Source: Actinomyces oris (GTDB taxonomy: Bacteria > Actinomycetota > Actinomycetes > Actinomycetales > Actinomycetaceae). From it: a stretch of 42,691 nt of DNA. The notes under the pieces are model-generated. The model was not told where the DNA came from. It worked only from the letters and a program-made list of their open reading frames with translations, and ran no database searches. The translations under genes and the position numbers were made by a program. The stretch spans positions 1-42,691 of the forward strand of contig NZ_MSGO01000040.1 in NCBI RefSeq assembly GCF_001929375.1, in the 5' to 3' direction. This document shows, piece by piece, positions 42,652 to 42,691 of the stretch (positions are counted from its first letter, which is position 1; each line of letters opens with the position of its first letter).

Positions 42652-42691
42652 TGCCCGCACCACACGAGTCCTGATACGGGCGGTTCTCAAG

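Overview
The window reads as chromosomal DNA of a high-G+C actinobacterium, most likely an Actinomyces-type member of the Actinomycetaceae. Supporting this are strong G/C third-position bias, frequent GTG starts, proline/glutamine-rich leaders on membrane proteins, a dCTP deaminase close to the dUMP-forming mycobacterial type, an LmeA-like (DUF2993) protein, a GT87 mannosyltransferase-like protein and a class II aldolase. The genus is an inference. I see no insertion sequence, prophage or CRISPR array.

Layout. 1-8.5 kb: the 5' part of an hrpA helicase gene (minus), a proline-rich single-pass membrane protein, an alpha/beta-hydrolase-like protein that lacks its nucleophile, a CutC homologue and a CDF metal transporter (with clustered palindromes between them), a TRIC-like channel and two small membrane proteins. 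8.7-12.9 kb: an App1-type phosphatase, a GT87 glycosyltransferase and an MFS transporter broken by one extra base.

12.9-25.5 kb is the most system-like part. A membrane protein with an N-terminal LRV-like domain and a six-cysteine ectodomain is divergent from a long forward run: PP2C phosphatase, FHA protein with a CxxxH/CxxC ribbon, degenerate-FHA/winged-helix protein and LmeA-like lipid-binding protein, then MoxR ATPase, DUF58, a small membrane protein, two VWA membrane proteins, a TPR-like membrane protein and a Nudix hydrolase. Most joints overlap by 4 to 7 bases. It resembles Bat/MoxR clusters and the kinase-FHA-PP2C-AAA-DUF58 (PFNA) clusters of bifidobacteria, but no kinase lies in the window. 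I infer an envelope-assembly or quality-control system read out through phosphothreonine signalling.

25.7-31.3 kb: a TetR regulator, an M50-like membrane protease, an orphan Tat-type solute-binding lipoprotein, tRNA-Gly(CCC) with a clear terminator, a TM2-domain protein, dcd and a coupled protein of unknown function. 31.3-32.0 kb is a gene-free stretch dense in long inverted repeats. 32.0-39.0 kb is housekeeping: DEDDh exonuclease, serine hydrolase, exonuclease III, SDR oxidoreductase, thiol peroxidase, pyrE, a TrmH-type methyltransferase and fructose-bisphosphate aldolase. 39.0-42.7 kb: a sugar-type ABC importer (binding lipoprotein and two permeases, no ATPase in the window) behind a perfect 16-bp palindrome that looks like a LacI-family operator.
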